Shown here piece by piece: positions 8,782 through 17,708 of a DNA stretch of 64,000 bases. The notes beneath the pieces are model-generated. The model saw nothing but the letters and a program-made list of their open reading frames with translations. It did no database searches and was not told where the DNA came from. Made by a program: the position numbers and the translations under genes. The DNA comes from Desulfopila aestuarii DSM 18488 (lineage in GTDB: Bacteria > Desulfobacterota > Desulfobulbia > Desulfobulbales > Desulfocapsaceae): positions 1 through 64,000 of the forward strand of contig NZ_FRFE01000020.1 of NCBI RefSeq assembly GCF_900143695.1, in the 5' to 3' direction. Positions within the stretch are counted from its first letter, which is position 1. Each line of letters opens with the position of its first letter.

Positions 8782-11628
8782 TCAACGCCTATCTGACGGG
8801 CTGACTACGGCCTTTGCCATCTTTGCAGGAATGAGATAACGGACAGCCAGTTCTTCGATTTCTGCTTCGGTTATTCCTTGAAAATCATCTATCATGGATA
8901 ACGGCCATTGGAGTTGTTGTGGATGTCGTTTAGAGCCTGCCAGTACTGAATTCATCCAATAGTCATTTGACTTCACCACATCCTTCAGACCTGTCATAAG
9001 TGGCCCTTTGGCTCGTGCAAGTTCTGTAGATGAAATGCCATCATCCTTGAGCTCAATGGCAATTTTCTCGATTTCCGCCAGAATAGCATCTTCATGCCCG
9101 GGGGCAACCACAACCTGTACCTGCATCCTTCCGTATCCGGTATAGATTCTGCTTGGCGCGCTGTAAACAGCTGGTGCGTAACTTGCTCCCAGCTTCTCGC
9201 GGATGACCTGACGCAACCGTTCCTGAAATATGTCAGCCAGGATGTTAAGTCGCCTGGTCCGATGGATATCCCAGAAGTCAGCCGTAGGCCAGGCAGCAAT
9301 GACAATAGACTTTTGAACTGAAGTGTCCACCGACGTTCGCAACATTTGACCAACCGGAAAAGTTATTTCTGAAAACTCCGGCTTGTTTTCCTGCCGTTGT
9401 GATAACGCACCAAAATATTTCATGGCCAGCGTCTGCATCTGCACAGGATCAAAATCGCCGACAATTGTAACTTCCAGACTTCCGGATGCAAACTCAGGTA
9501 ATAGCCAGCTACGCAACTGTTCCAGCTGAAGACTGCGCACCTGCGGCCAGGGCGGCAAGCCGACCCGCGGATCACCGCCGGCCAAAAAGGTTTCAACCTC
9601 CATACTGATAGCTCCCTGGATATCCTTTGCCATGCCAGCATACATCTGCTGCAGCCGCCCCATGGTTCGTGTCCACGCCTGGTCGCGCAAGGCAGGATCT
9701 TGTAACAGGTGATAGATAAGCTGAATAAGCAGTTCAGACTCACCGACAACCGCCCTGCCAGAATACCTAAAGCTCTCCTGACCTACCCCAAAGTTTACGT
9801 CGACAGTCTTCCCTGCCAGAGTTTTAGCAAGATCAATCGACGATAAACGCATCGTACCGGAATCGTTCACTACTCCTTCAGCCAATAAAGACAACCCAGG
9901 AACTGGCTCGGAAAGTTTCCCTCTTCCGATATCAACCATAATTCTCACAGTATTAGCTTCGTAAGTCGTTTTCTTGAATGTAATTGCTACGTTGTTAGCA
10001 AGTTCTACCCGTTCAGCACCAATATCAGGGAAACGCTCTTCTTTTACAACCACCTGAGATTTTTCAGGAACCTTAAGGTATGGGAACTGTTCAAGACGCG
10101 CACCTTGAAAGGGCACAACCTCTTTGGACGCATATTCCTCATATGTTTTTAAAACGACTTCTTGAGGATCCTGCTCCTCAATTGCCACGTCACCACTAAG
10201 GGTAATTATCCGATTTTCCTGCAACCAATCAGTTTGCAAGAGACTGTTCAGATCTTCCACCTTCATCTGCCTGACAAAGCCACCATAAAGTTCACGCTCT
10301 TGAGCAGGCGACAGATACACCCGGTTATCACCGAACTGACGAATGATTTCACGGCCCAACTTCTCAGAGTCTCTGGTTCCTGCTGTCAGAACGGCGGAGT
10401 CAAGAGAGGCAAGAATATCCATTTTTACGCGTTCCAGTTCGTCCTGCGTTACTCCATAAACCAGTGCCTGCCTGAGGATTGTGTCAAGCAATCCAAGTGT
10501 TTCCTGCCATTTATCCCCGGTGGTCGCTGCCATAATAGTGGAGTAACGAATTCTCTCCAGCATGTCTCCCGAGTAGTAACCCGCATCCGTCAGCACATCG
10601 CTTTTTTTCTCCTGAAGTTGCTGCAACCGGTTATGCAGAATCATTATTGATGCGTAACGTAAAAGTTCTTCTTTTTGCAGGTTACGAGAATCGTTCCGGG
10701 GCTGCTCATTCCAGAACGTTTCGATGGCGATATTGGTACGTCCTAACTCAGACTCCGGATGATAGAACACCTTCGTCCCTTTGTGATGTACCTCGCCAAT
10801 TTCTGGGCATGGTGGCATTTTGCCAATTCCTTTAAGCGGTTCGAACATCTCTCCGATAAGCGACACTGTTTGTGAGGGTTCCACATCTCCAACCACCACC
10901 AGCAACATGTTCTGCGGATGATACCAGCTGTCATAGTAGCTTCTGAGCAGTTTACTGTCTGCGTGCAAAAGAACAGAATCGATCCCAATGACCTCTCGCT
11001 TTGGCAATAAGGTTCCATCATATTTATATCTGCTCGCTGCCACCATGCTGCGATATTTCGCGGAATCACGACTTCTTTTTTCAGCAATGATGACCCCTCT
11101 TTCTCTCTCCACCTCCTCTTCCGTAAGAAGAGCCCCCCGCGCATAGTCTGACATTACCAGGAAACCCTTTTTGAGGTATTCCTGGGAGCCTTTTGGCAGG
11201 TCAATTCTGTAGACGGTCTCGTCGTAACTCGTATGGGCATTGGTATCACCGCCAAAGCTCATACCGATGTCCTGGAAGAATTTCACTAATTGTCCGGGAG
11301 GGAAGTGGGTTGTGCCGTTAAACTGCATATGTTCTAAATAATGGGCGACGCCACGCTGCTCATCAGTTTCATTCAGCGAACCGGTATGAACATAAAGAAA
11401 AAGGGCGACTCGATTTTCGGGCTCATGATTTTCCATCACTACATAACGGAATCCATTGGCAAGCGTTCCTCGTGTAAGAGCAGGATCAGGCTGGAGATCG
11501 CTTCGCTCCGATGGCCAACCCGGTGCTAGACAACTTTCCTGGGAAAATACTGAATGACTTTGCAAGAAGATGAGCAAAACGCATAAAGGGAAAAAAGACA
11601 ATTTTCGAAGGAAAATAAAAAATCGCAT
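8782..11628 (-). CDS. Periplasmic M16-family zinc protease (PqqL-like)
   Basis: A protein of about 948 residues with a signal peptide (MRFFIFLRK, hydrophobic to about residue 25). The inverted zinc motif HYLEH is at 96-100, with the distal glutamate in the EEVERERGVIIAEKRSR helix (~170-190). Two M16 halves follow, the C-terminal one inactive, as in PqqL and pitrilysin-type enzymes. The frame opens upstream to 11670, but the ATG at 11626-11628 starts the signal peptide. It probably degrades peptides in the periplasm. An IS1595-type element lies about 50 bases upstream, so its native promoter is displaced. Confidence 0.88.
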   Translation of the reverse strand: MRFFIFLRKLSFFPLCVLLIFLQSHSVFSQESCLAPGWPSERSDLQPDPALTRGTLANGFRYVVMENHEPENRVALFLYVHTGSLNETDEQRGVAHYLEHMQFNGTTHFPPGQLVKFFQDIGMSFGGDTNAHTSYDETVYRIDLPKGSQEYLKKGFLVMSDYARGALLTEEEVERERGVIIAEKRSRDSAKYRSMVAASRYKYDGTLLPKREVIGIDSVLLHADSKLLRSYYDSWYHPQNMLLVVVGDVEPSQTVSLIGEMFEPLKGIGKMPPCPEIGEVHHKGTKVFYHPESELGRTNIAIETFWNEQPRNDSRNLQKEELLRYASIMILHNRLQQLQEKKSDVLTDAGYYSGDMLERIRYSTIMAATTGDKWQETLGLLDTILRQALVYGVTQDELERVKMDILASLDSAVLTAGTRDSEKLGREIIRQFGDNRVYLSPAQERELYGGFVRQMKVEDLNSLLQTDWLQENRIITLSGDVAIEEQDPQEVVLKTYEEYASKEVVPFQGARLEQFPYLKVPEKSQVVVKEERFPDIGAERVELANNVAITFKKTTYEANTVRIMVDIGRGKLSEPVPGLSLLAEGVVNDSGTMRLSSIDLAKTLAGKTVDVNFGVGQESFRYSGRAVVGESELLIQLIYHLLQDPALRDQAWTRTMGRLQQMYAGMAKDIQGAISMEVETFLAGGDPRVGLPPWPQVRSLQLEQLRSWLLPEFASGSLEVTIVGDFDPVQMQTLAMKYFGALSQRQENKPEFSEITFPVGQMLRTSVDTSVQKSIVIAAWPTADFWDIHRTRRLNILADIFQERLRQVIREKLGASYAPAVYSAPSRIYTGYGRMQVQVVVAPGHEDAILAEIEKIAIELKDDGISSTELARAKGPLMTGLKDVVKSNDYWMNSVLAGSKRHPQQLQWPLSMIDDFQGITEAEIEELAVRYLIPAKMAKAVVSPSDRR

Positions 11629-11677
11629 ACCAAAACCTTGGGTATTCGTTAATGTTTGAAATTTACACAATAAAAAT

Positions 11678-12735
11678 TTTGATTACCCACAAAGCTCAGC
11701 CAACTTTATGAGCTTTTGTGGCATTGGTGGCGTTCTTAGAGCCACATAAGTAAATCTGGGTATCAACTGTCGCAGATCAAATCTACGATTGAAACGATAA
11801 CAAAACTCAGCGAGGTACCTGCCAAAGTGTTTTTTGCTGATGGCGTGGAACGTGCCATGAAATGACCTCTTAACGTTACCAATGACTGTATTAACCCATT
11901 TGAAATCAGCCATTTTGACACTCTCAGGTCCACCTCCAGTGATAATAACTTTGTGTGAGAAATCTGCATCATCGAAGCCTTCAAAACCGAGGAGGCCGTC
12001 GGTGACAACATCGCTACCCTTACAAAGATGTTTGTCTGCCCAATCGATGATAGATTTCTTTGAAAATGAGGGCACTTGGCTAAAACGCATATGAACTGGA
12101 AGGCCTTCCGTATTGGTTGAAACTGCAGCAACAAAAGGTATTTTACCTGTTGCTCCGCGGCCTCTCCGGCCATCACGTTTTTTGCCGCCCCAATAAGCAT
12201 CGTCAACTTGCACGAGGGTTGCTGAGATCGGTTTGGAATCGTCTCGTTCTTTCATAACTTGTTGGATTTTATGCTTGATCAATAAGGCTGTATTGTAAGA
12301 CACACCAACAGTTCTCTTCAAACTGAGAGCTGAAATACTGATTTTAGATTGTGTAACGATATATATACTGAGAAACCAAGTAGTCAGAGGTAGCTTGGTA
12401 GAGTCAAAGATGGTTCTAGCCGTAACTGAAATCTGAGAGCGGCAACTGTTGCACTGCATGAGTTTTCTCGATTTCAAAGAGCAATAGCGATCACCACCAC
12501 ATTCTGGACATCTAAATCCATTGGGCCATCGCCATCTGAAAAGTGCTTGATAGCATTGCTCTTCTGAACCGTATTTTGAGATAAATTCTTGCAAACTGAT
12601 ACCTGGTTGGAACTGGATTACGTTTTGCGACATGTTTACCTCCATTTGTTTAACGGTATAGAGGTAGTGTAACAGGGGCGGGTACTCATATAGTGACACC
12701 CCTAAAAAATAGCTGAGCTTTATAAGTAATCAGAA
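11678..12735 (-). mobile_element. IS1595-family (ISXO2-like) insertion sequence
   Basis: About 1.06 kb containing one transposase gene. The ends are inverted repeats: plus-strand GATTACCCACAAAGCTCAGC at 11681-11700 against the reverse complement of 12711-12732 (GATTACTTATAAAGCTCAGC), 17 of 20 matching. They are flanked by ATAAAAAT (11670-11677) and TTAAAAAT (12736-12743), a possible imperfect 8-bp target duplication. The exact ends are uncertain. Confidence 0.7.
11683..12633 (-). CDS. IS1595-family transposase with zinc ribbon and ISXO2-like DDE domain
   Basis: 316 residues. An N-terminal zinc ribbon (CPECGGDRYC...CNSCRSQ, about residues 42-70) recognises DNA. An ISXO2-type catalytic domain follows, containing VDDAYWGGKKRDGRRGRGA and VVTDGLLGFEG, with NTVIGNVKRSFHGTFHAI towards the end. 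The start at 12631-12633 is preceded by GGAGGTAA, and an in-frame extension to 12699 lacks a site. No frameshift is visible, so the element may be active. It reads toward the M16 protease gene and could provide read-through transcription. Confidence 0.9.
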   Translation of the reverse strand: MSQNVIQFQPGISLQEFISKYGSEEQCYQALFRWRWPNGFRCPECGGDRYCSLKSRKLMQCNSCRSQISVTARTIFDSTKLPLTTWFLSIYIVTQSKISISALSLKRTVGVSYNTALLIKHKIQQVMKERDDSKPISATLVQVDDAYWGGKKRDGRRGRGATGKIPFVAAVSTNTEGLPVHMRFSQVPSFSKKSIIDWADKHLCKGSDVVTDGLLGFEGFDDADFSHKVIITGGGPESVKMADFKWVNTVIGNVKRSFHGTFHAISKKHFGRYLAEFCYRFNRRFDLRQLIPRFTYVALRTPPMPQKLIKLAELCG

Positions 12736-12743
12736 TTAAAAAT

Positions 12744-13062
12744 AGTGGTACAGCAGTACCAGACGATGTCGTTGAGCATTGCTGTGCTTGACATCGTCAC
12801 CCTGTCATCAACTTCAACAACCTTATGCAGAATAAGATGAAATACAAGACATTGCTGAGGGAGTTTTCACTGCTGCATATGGAATTGCCTACTTATGCTG
12901 CACGTTGGTATCTTAATTAACCATTGAATGACAATCTTGATATTGACAAAGAAGGTAAACAGATACTAAATACTCAGGATAACATGTCATTCCCCTGGAA
13001 AATATTATCCCGTTCATGCCACAGCAGGGTGACGGGTACAACTGTAATGAGGCCCAATCGCC
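12744..13062. other. Gene-free stretch between the IS element and the SDR gene
   Basis: No convincing gene. It has two perfect inverted repeats: TGGTAC/GTACCA (12746-12761) and GACGATGTC/GACATCGTC (12762-12770 with 12790-12798). A possible promoter for the SDR gene is TTGACA at 12943-12948 with TAAATA at 12967-12972 (18-base spacer). The region should include the original upstream sequence of the M16 gene. Confidence 0.35.
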
Positions 13063-13899
13063 ATGTCGTCCCCTGAACTATCGCCTCGCCCTGCCGCCCT
13101 CATTCCCGGAGCATCTCGAATCATTGGCCGTCACATCGCCCGGCGTTTCGCCGCATGCGGGGTCAACCTGATTCTTCCGTGGTTTGACTGGCCCGAATCA
13201 GTGGAAGAAATGGAAAAAGAGTTCCAAGATGCGAATGTGGAAGTGCTAAGCTGCCAATGCGATCTCCGTGACTTTTCTGCTGTCTCTGAGTTACTGGAGA
13301 TAGCAAAAAAACGCTTCGGCAGACTAGATTATCTGATTAATAATATTGAGCGCGGTGGAATGCCTGTGGTACATGGTTCCTATCTGCATGAGCACAACCG
13401 GGACCAATGGGAGTTGGAATTTGACACAACTGTAAAAGCCAAGTGGAACCTCTTCACTTGCTCATTGCCGCTCATGCAGCAAACTCATGGGGCCGTGGTC
13501 AACATTTCCTCCATTGCCGGTCTTTGCGGACGCAGTGGACCAGCAGCCAGTTTTTTCAACGATGGGTATAGTGCGGCCAATCGCTCAGTGAGTTCTCTAA
13601 CTGAAACCTGGGCCCGGCAAGGGGCACCAACTGTCCGGGTCAACGAACTGATGCTTGGTCTGATCAGTGGCCGTCATGGAGATAACACCCGAGGCTGGAC
13701 GGCGCTGTCGGGAAAAGAGAAAGATGCTCTCATCGAGCATACCTTGCTGGGTCGGCTTGGTAAACCGGAAGAAGTTGCAGAGGCAGTGTATTTTTTGGCG
13801 TGCCAGGCGTCGTTTATGACCGGGACAGTCATCCGTATGGACGGCGGCTATCTCCTCGGTGGGGACAGGGTTCCGCCCCTCCCCGAGGGAATTCTTTAA
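13063..13899 (+). CDS. Short-chain dehydrogenase/reductase homologue with altered active site
   Basis: 278 residues with an SDR Rossmann fold. The cofactor loop reads PGASRIIGRHIA where the family has TGxxxGIG, and the NNAG motif reads NNIE. The catalytic serine region NISSIAG is present. The YxxxK motif reads YSAAN, so the tyrosine is kept but the lysine is replaced by asparagine. The C-terminus (GRLGKPEEVAEAVYFLACQAS...GTVIRMDGGYL) is normal for the FabG-like group. The frame is intact and full length. Loss of the lysine argues against ordinary oxidoreductase activity, so it may be a binding or scaffold protein. The substrate is unknown. Confidence 0.8.
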   Translation: MSSPELSPRPAALIPGASRIIGRHIARRFAACGVNLILPWFDWPESVEEMEKEFQDANVEVLSCQCDLRDFSAVSELLEIAKKRFGRLDYLINNIERGGMPVVHGSYLHEHNRDQWELEFDTTVKAKWNLFTCSLPLMQQTHGAVVNISSIAGLCGRSGPAASFFNDGYSAANRSVSSLTETWARQGAPTVRVNELMLGLISGRHGDNTRGWTALSGKEKDALIEHTLLGRLGKPEEVAEAVYFLACQASFMTGTVIRMDGGYLLGGDRVPPLPEGIL

Positions 13900-13929
13900 T
13901 CAAATGGGTATTTCTCTTCTACTTCACGC

Positions 13930-14649
13930 TCAGAGAACCTTCGACTCATCCTCGAGGTCCTGCAAATACCTTTTCGCCAGTTCACCCACCGTATGGCTGA
14001 GGAACTGTCCTTGCCAATAAATAAACACTTCCGCAGTATCTTCCAGCAACCCGGACGCTGCCTTTCCGCCAGAACTCTCCTCAAGGGCAGCAAGAGCCCA
14101 CAGAGCCAGGCCCCGTACCGGCCCATCGGGTGAAGCAAGATACGCCTGCAGATCTTTACCAATGCAAAAATGCTGCATCCGTTCTTTACGGGCAAAACAG
14201 AGATTGCCGATCCCCCAGAGAAGTCCGCGCTGCAACATGGGCAGTTCAAGATAATTGCCGTCCTGAAAGAGTTCCGGTCCATCATCGCGTGTATAGGAAA
14301 TAAGCATATGCAGGTATTCATCTGCTAACCGCTCATCCTGCACCATAATTTCAGCCATAGCTTCAGGAGCTCCCCAGCCAATCCCTCCTGACTCATCGTT
14401 CAAGCTCCAGAGAAAACGCCGCATAATTACACGTGCCGATTCGAAATCTTCGTTGGCTATATTGGGTACTACCCAGCCAAAAGCAGTCACCGCATGCCAT
14501 TTCACTATTTCATTTGGTGAACACAATGCAGAAAAGAGTGGATTGACAACTTCTTTTGCAGAAAATGATGCCAGAGATCGTCTCACCTGGAGCAGGTCTT
14601 CTCTACCCAGTATGTTGAGAATTTCCTGTTTCAGCTTTCTCCTGCTCAT
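13930..14649 (-). CDS. DVU0298-family HEAT-repeat protein
   Basis: 239 residues, mainly helical, with HEAT/PBS-like helix pairs: VVNPLFSALCSPNEIVKWHAVTAFG near 35-58, then PEAMAEIMVQDERLADEY, PMLQRGLLWGIGNLC and GPVRGLALWALAALEES. The pattern matches a conserved family described from Desulfovibrio vulgaris and found in sulfate reducers. Function is unknown. Such solenoids usually bind other proteins. No signal peptide, so cytoplasmic. It is convergent with the SDR gene, 30 bases apart. Confidence 0.75.
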   Translation of the reverse strand: MSRRKLKQEILNILGREDLLQVRRSLASFSAKEVVNPLFSALCSPNEIVKWHAVTAFGWVVPNIANEDFESARVIMRRFLWSLNDESGGIGWGAPEAMAEIMVQDERLADEYLHMLISYTRDDGPELFQDGNYLELPMLQRGLLWGIGNLCFARKERMQHFCIGKDLQAYLASPDGPVRGLALWALAALEESSGGKAASGLLEDTAEVFIYWQGQFLSHTVGELAKRYLQDLEDESKVL

Positions 14650-14783
14650 ATCATTTTCAGAAAGGGAAGAGAGGTAGGGAGTATTGAATAAGAATAAATT
14701 TGATTACCCCTCATTCTCAGCCGGATAAGATTAGATGAGAGGTGTGAGATGAAAGGCTTTGTTGATTAAGCCTCAGTGTTTCA

Positions 14784-15857
14784 TCATGCGGAAGAATCAT
14801 CGATCCGTTTCATACCCTCCATGATAAGAGCCATGAAACCACCAATAACATCATTGCTCCTGCGCACCGAGGGAATACCCTGGGTAAATTTAAACCTGCC
14901 ATTCTTCATACCAAGAATCCGGAAAAAAGCATCCTTGCCTGTAACATTTAAAACATCGGCATGAATGAGTTCCCCCTCATTGAACATCAAGGTTGCTCGC
15001 TGATCTTCATATTCAATTTTCAGTACACCGGTCTTCTGGTTGGAATTGATCATCTGACAGAGCTCAACTACCGGTATGTCTGCTATCTGCCCAACCATTC
15101 CGGAAGCAAGCTCTTCTGCACGCTGCAGGTTAATGGCAGTAATACGGTTCACCAGTAATTTATAGAAAAAGACCTGTAGCGCCGGGAATCTGGTGAGAAC
15201 ATGACGGAAATCTTTCTGATTCATTACCGCCAGCTTGGTCGGTTCAGCCGCAATGATGGTTGTGGTTACAGGGTCACCGGACAAGAGGCTCATCTCGCCA
15301 AAGACATCTCCCCGCATTAATTCCGCCAGGGCTATCCCATCATTATCTAGTACCTCTACCTTGCCGCTCACAATAATGAAGAGATTCGTACCGGGATCAC
15401 CCTTTTGGACAATGGGAAATCCCCAGGGATAATCTTCAAGTTTCAACAAGGTTGCCAGATCGAGAAGGTCATCATCCTGTAGCGGCTCGAAGATATCAAT
15501 AGTACGCAACAGCCCGGCAAACTGGGCAACATTCTTAATCTTTTCTTTTCGTTCTGAGGCAGCCAACAGTTTCATCTGTAACGTCTCAAAACCTTTGGCC
15601 TTCTTGAACTCAAAACGAATTAAACCCGTACAGCCACCACAGTCGAATTTGGTCTTATGCTGCCGGCCATCCTGCATTCGCTCAAACGATTCATCTTCCG
15701 AGGCAATCCTAATAAGCTCAGTAGCAAGAGTCATACAGGTTGGCTTTGCTGCGGGCAGGCTTAAAATCCCTTCTTCAATGGCCAGTTCCTCACCAACATT
15801 ATAGAGTGGACAATGATTTTCCTCGGTGATGATGAATATACCGTTTCGAAAACGCAT
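14784..15857 (-). CDS. Cyclic-nucleotide-binding plus PATAN (DUF4388) regulatory protein
   Basis: 357 residues. The first ~105 form an uncharacterised region containing KFDCGGCTGLIRFEF. Residues ~118-235 are a cNMP-binding domain with the phosphate cassette GEMSLLSGDPVTTTIIA. Residues ~255-345 resemble DUF4388/PATAN (KTGVLKIEYEDQRATLMFNEGELIHA), a module common in deltaproteobacterial signalling proteins. There is no DNA-binding helix-turn-helix, so output is probably by protein contact. It lies 10 bases after a small membrane protein gene on the same strand, so the two are probably co-transcribed. Confidence 0.8.
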   Translation of the reverse strand: MRFRNGIFIITEENHCPLYNVGEELAIEEGILSLPAAKPTCMTLATELIRIASEDESFERMQDGRQHKTKFDCGGCTGLIRFEFKKAKGFETLQMKLLAASERKEKIKNVAQFAGLLRTIDIFEPLQDDDLLDLATLLKLEDYPWGFPIVQKGDPGTNLFIIVSGKVEVLDNDGIALAELMRGDVFGEMSLLSGDPVTTTIIAAEPTKLAVMNQKDFRHVLTRFPALQVFFYKLLVNRITAINLQRAEELASGMVGQIADIPVVELCQMINSNQKTGVLKIEYEDQRATLMFNEGELIHADVLNVTGKDAFFRILGMKNGRFKFTQGIPSVRRSNDVIGGFMALIMEGMKRIDDSSA

Positions 15858-15867
15858 GATACCCCTG

Positions 15868-16197
15868 TCAGTCGGATCTGCCGAAAAGAATATAGATGGC
15901 GAGCCCTAAAGCTGCAGCTCCACCAAAAACTACCGGTAGCACTTTATCCATCTGCAGCTCATTTCCTACAATCAACGTATCCATGTATTCGGTGCCGGAC
16001 ACCCACCATACACCAATCAACATGGCTAGAAGAATAAGATCCTTAAAGCTTTGCTTATACAATAAATAAACAACAATTCCAACGAAAGGGACCATAAACC
16101 AGGGATTGGTAAAAAGTCCGACAAAGTCGACCTCGGTTATCTGCTCGTGCAGATGCGTAGAGTCAAACCACTCTACAATTCCAGAAAACATACTCAT
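15868..16197 (-). CDS. Small conserved-type membrane protein, function unknown
   Basis: 109 residues with three predicted membrane segments (about 32-47, 53-66 and 85-103). The last is followed by a short polar tail. I do not recognise a named family. The protein precedes the cNMP/PATAN regulator by 10 bases, suggesting a two-gene operon in which a membrane partner and a cyclic-nucleotide-responsive protein work together. That link is inference. Confidence 0.65.
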   Translation of the reverse strand: MSMFSGIVEWFDSTHLHEQITEVDFVGLFTNPWFMVPFVGIVVYLLYKQSFKDLILLAMLIGVWWVSGTEYMDTLIVGNELQMDKVLPVVFGGAAALGLAIYILFGRSD

Positions 16198-16784
16198 AAT
16201 GTATTGTATCGTATTAATTAGTTATGGTTCACTTGCATACCGAAAACCTCACGATGTTTCCACAAGACCACATTGTAAATGTTTTCAGCCTAATTAGCCA
16301 ATTACAACCGGAGGCACCCGTATAGCATAACACCAATTGCCAGGGTAATCTATTCCTCGGCACCGGATTTTCAAAGAAATTGAAATATTTTTTTCTTCTG
16401 CCAATTCCTGATAAACCCAACACCACTACCGAGGTCCATTTGCAAAATGGTCTCGACCACCTATATACTACCACTGATATGAATTTCTGCAGGATAACCT
16501 TTGACAATTATGCCGACATGTTATCTTTATAGACGATTACGATATCACCTCCTACAGTCCATAGGGGATGTTCCAGAATTTCAGACTCGTCTAATTGTTC
16601 ATGTCTACTCTTAATCTGCAGAACAGGGATTACTTAAATTCTTTTCTCACATCCCTAGTCCAGTCGGTTTCTTTGAGCATGCCCTCTTCCTTGCTCATGA
16701 ATGCATTGCGTTCTTTTCTTGTCAAGAACTGATACTGCCTTATTTTCTACAAGGTAATTCTATATCTTTAACTAGGACTTAATC
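16198..16784. other. 587-base intergenic region, mostly unexplained
   Basis: It is AT-rich and separates divergently transcribed genes, so promoters for both sides must lie here. No supported RNA gene was found. A short minus-strand frame (16630-16725, TTG start, or 16630-16698 from ATG) encodes a charged peptide of 22-31 residues, but there is no clear ribosome site. A frame at 16229-16507 looks like chance. Confidence 0.3.
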
Positions 16785-17306
16785 ATGACTGACTATACGT
16801 CAAAATCAAATATTGTTCTCATCGGCATGCCTGGTTCGGGAAAAAGCACCGTGGGTATTATCCTCGCCAAAATGATGGCCAAGAATTTTGTCGACACCGA
16901 CGTACTTATACAGCTTGCTGAAAACCGGACACTACAGGAGATCGTCGACAGTGAAGGTCATATGGAGCTGCGCCATATTGAGGAACGGGTACTGCTCGAC
17001 GTCAATCATCGCCATCACGTTATTGCCACCGGCGGTAGTGCCGCATACAGTCATAAGGCCATGACCCATCTGGCGCAGGATGGAATCATCGTTTTTCTCA
17101 ACGCGGACCTCTCCTGCCTTCGCTCCAGGATTCAAAATTATGAAACCAGGGGCCTGGCTAAACGACCAGATCAAACATTTCAGGACCTATTCGATGAACG
17201 GTATCAGCTGTATACCAGGTACGCAAATATCATCGTTGACTGCTCGCTGCTCTCTCAGGAAGAGGTCTGCAATAAAATTATAGTTGAAATTCGATCACAT
17301 GTCTAA
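16785..17306 (+). CDS. aroK: Shikimate kinase
   Basis: 173 residues. P-loop GMPGSGKST at 14-22, DTD shortly after for shikimate and magnesium, ELRHIEERVL with the substrate arginine, and the lid RGLAKRPDQTFQDLF. The family GGG motif reads TGGSAAYS, a small change. It phosphorylates shikimate in the cytoplasm for aromatic amino acid synthesis. ATG is preceded by AGGACTT. The ygbA gene overlaps its end by 8 bases and an epimerase gene follows. No other aro genes are nearby. Confidence 0.85.
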   Translation: MTDYTSKSNIVLIGMPGSGKSTVGIILAKMMAKNFVDTDVLIQLAENRTLQEIVDSEGHMELRHIEERVLLDVNHRHHVIATGGSAAYSHKAMTHLAQDGIIVFLNADLSCLRSRIQNYETRGLAKRPDQTFQDLFDERYQLYTRYANIIVDCSLLSQEEVCNKIIVEIRSHV

Positions 17307-17694
17307 CGAAAGGACAGGAGCACCGCTCCACCCAAGAATGCGTAGAGAATTGCATACCATTAGGGCGATGATCGCAATTTATTGTAAATTTCATCACCAT
17401 TACCGGCATACGCTCTGCCCTGACTGCTTCGAGCTACTCAATTATGCCGAAAAAAGGCTCAAGCACTGCCCATTTCAAGAAAACAAACCAACTTGCGGTA
17501 ATTGCAGTATCCACTGTTACAAACCGGAGATGCAGGAGAAAATTCGAATTGTTATGCGATTTGCAGGGCCACGTATGATCTACCTTCATCCACTCATGGC
17601 AATCCGACATTTGCTTGATAGTCGCAGAAAAGCAGATCAATTTCCATGCAACAAGAAGGTTTCAACCGACCATAACACTACTGATCTTAAGTAA
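17299..17694 (+). CDS. ygbA: YgbA-family protein (nitrous-oxide-stimulated promoter family)
   Basis: 131 residues. A cysteine cluster (LCPDCFELLNYAEKRLKHC, then PTCGNCSIHCYKPEMQEKI) is typical of the YgbA/'nitrous oxide-stimulated promoter' family, followed by RFAGPRMIYLHPLMAIRHLLD. Relatives are induced by nitric oxide, and E. coli YgbA has been linked to recovery from NO stress. Its cysteines could hold a metal or Fe-S centre. The frame is open from a TTG at 17284, but the ATG at 17299, overlapping the aroK stop by 8 bases, is more likely. Confidence 0.82.
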   Translation: MSNERTGAPLHPRMRRELHTIRAMIAIYCKFHHHYRHTLCPDCFELLNYAEKRLKHCPFQENKPTCGNCSIHCYKPEMQEKIRIVMRFAGPRMIYLHPLMAIRHLLDSRRKADQFPCNKKVSTDHNTTDLK

Positions 17695-17708
17695 AGGAGA
17701 ACATCGGG

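Noticed and set aside
16229-16507. Minus-strand 92-residue frame in the intergenic region
   Set aside because: No ribosome site, odd composition rich in Arg/Ser/Trp and no recognisable domain. I also looked for a riboswitch here and could not match any class.
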